Assembly (NCBI RefSeq): GCF_008728195.1
Contig: NZ_CP031598.1
Coordinates: forward strand, 372,001-436,000
DNA from: Roseovarius indicus
GTDB taxonomy: Bacteria > Pseudomonadota > Alphaproteobacteria > Rhodobacterales > Rhodobacteraceae
Length of the DNA stretch: 64,000 nucleotides
Direction: 5' to 3'
Shown: piece after piece, positions 63,607 through 64,000 of the stretch
How the letters are laid out: each line of letters starts with the position of its first letter
How positions within the stretch are numbered: the first letter of the stretch is position 1
Translations under genes and position numbers: made by a program
The notes under the pieces: generated by a model
Told to the model about the DNA's origin: nothing
What the model saw: the letters and a program-made list of their open reading frames with translations, nothing else
Database searches by the model: none

Positions 63607-63628
63607 TCGCGCGCGGCAGTCGCGCGCC

Positions 63629-64000
63629 TTATCGCGACTGCTCGTGCTCCAGCCTTTGCCGGGCAATTTCCTCGTTGCGGTCGGCCTTCTGCTGATCGGC
63701 CAACGACTGTTCGACGTAAGTGAGATGCGCCTCGACGGCGGCGCGCGCGGCTTCGGGGTCGCGCGCCTGAAGGGCGGTGTTGATCGCCCGGTGCTGGTCG
63801 AGCAGGGCGCCCCGCGTGGTGCGCTGCTTGAACATGACCTGCCGGTTGTAGAACACGCCCTCCCGCAAAAGCTGGAACATCGACCGCATCATGTGCAGCA
63901 TCACCACGTTGTGGCTGGCCTCGATGATCGACATGTGAAACTCGGCATCTAGCCGGGCCTCGTCCTCGGGGTTGGTCTTGCGGTGGGCGGCCTCCATCTT
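63629..64000 (-). CDS. FCD-domain GntR regulator, partial at window edge
   Basis: Only the last 123 residues lie in the window. They form the FCD ligand domain: DAEFHMSIIEASHN with D and H metal positions, HMMRSMFQLLREGVF, and DQHRAINTALQARDPEAARA with later His. The N-terminal DNA-binding helix lies beyond base 64000. It resembles PdhR/LldR-type repressors. It is convergent with the lipoprotein gene; CAGTCGCG/CGCGACTG (63617-63640) could be a terminator overlapping its end. Confidence 0.85.
   Translation of the reverse strand, partial: KMEAAHRKTNPEDEARLDAEFHMSIIEASHNVVMLHMMRSMFQLLREGVFYNRQVMFKQRTTRGALLDQHRAINTALQARDPEAARAAVEAHLTYVEQSLADQQKADRNEEIARQRLEHEQSR

Overview
The window is GC-rich, densely packed DNA from an alphaproteobacterium, most likely a marine Rhodobacteraceae (Roseobacter group). 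The evidence is the CcrM-type GANTC methyltransferase, the conserved SDR-uvrC-pgsA-moaD-moaE order, an ALDH16-type double aldehyde dehydrogenase, a Fur-family box in front of a Mn-type ABC transporter, and intergenic palindromes I associate with this family. No rRNA, tRNA, CRISPR array, insertion sequence or prophage gene was found.

Layout. 1-9 kb holds housekeeping genes: an ABC-2 permease, an S49 peptidase, a Ca/Na antiporter, a pteridine-reductase-like SDR, uvrC, an MFS carrier, pgsA, moaD and moaE. 9-14.4 kb has a fused ATP-dependent oxoprolinase/hydantoinase, a DUF442 phosphatase-like protein and a degenerate DgoK-like sugar kinase. 14.5-18.6 kb is a SitABCD/MntABC-like metal importer whose first permease carries a cytosolic extension, with two Fur-type operators. 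18.6-22 kb has deoC and ALDH16. 22-26 kb has ccrM, rnhB and mlaC-mlaA. 26-29 kb encodes a type I secretion ATPase and adaptor. 29-32 kb has ridA, a GDPD phosphodiesterase, a FemAB-like acyltransferase and phhB. 32-37 kb is an envelope polysaccharide block (phosphomannomutase, kdsA, KpsE-like, KpsT-like). 37-38.5 kb is an arsR-permease pair.

38.5-55.3 kb is the most interesting part: a long co-directional catabolic cluster with its own GntR regulators. It holds a glutamine-synthetase-like amide ligase, a three-protein glutamate-synthase-like complex (amidotransferase, GXGXG, FMN subunits), two unrecognised proteins (137 and 196 aa), a nitrilase-fold amidase, a DHDPS-family enzyme, an aldehyde dehydrogenase, an MttB-like methyltransferase without pyrrolysine, a cytochrome P450, two SDRs and a DAO-type flavoprotein. 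The inferred theme is uptake-independent breakdown of an N-methylated or otherwise blocked amine through gamma-glutamyl intermediates. The substrate is unknown, and no corrinoid protein or transporter is present. Three paired-palindrome (REPIN-like) elements lie in its intergenic gaps.

55.4-58.3 kb is copA-cueR with a clear CueR box. 58.3-59 kb encodes an SGNH lipoprotein. 59.3-62.8 kb is a reductive pyrimidine catabolism operon (preT, a methyltransferase, preA) with a RutR-like operator. The right edge holds a PEGA-like lipoprotein and a truncated FCD regulator.
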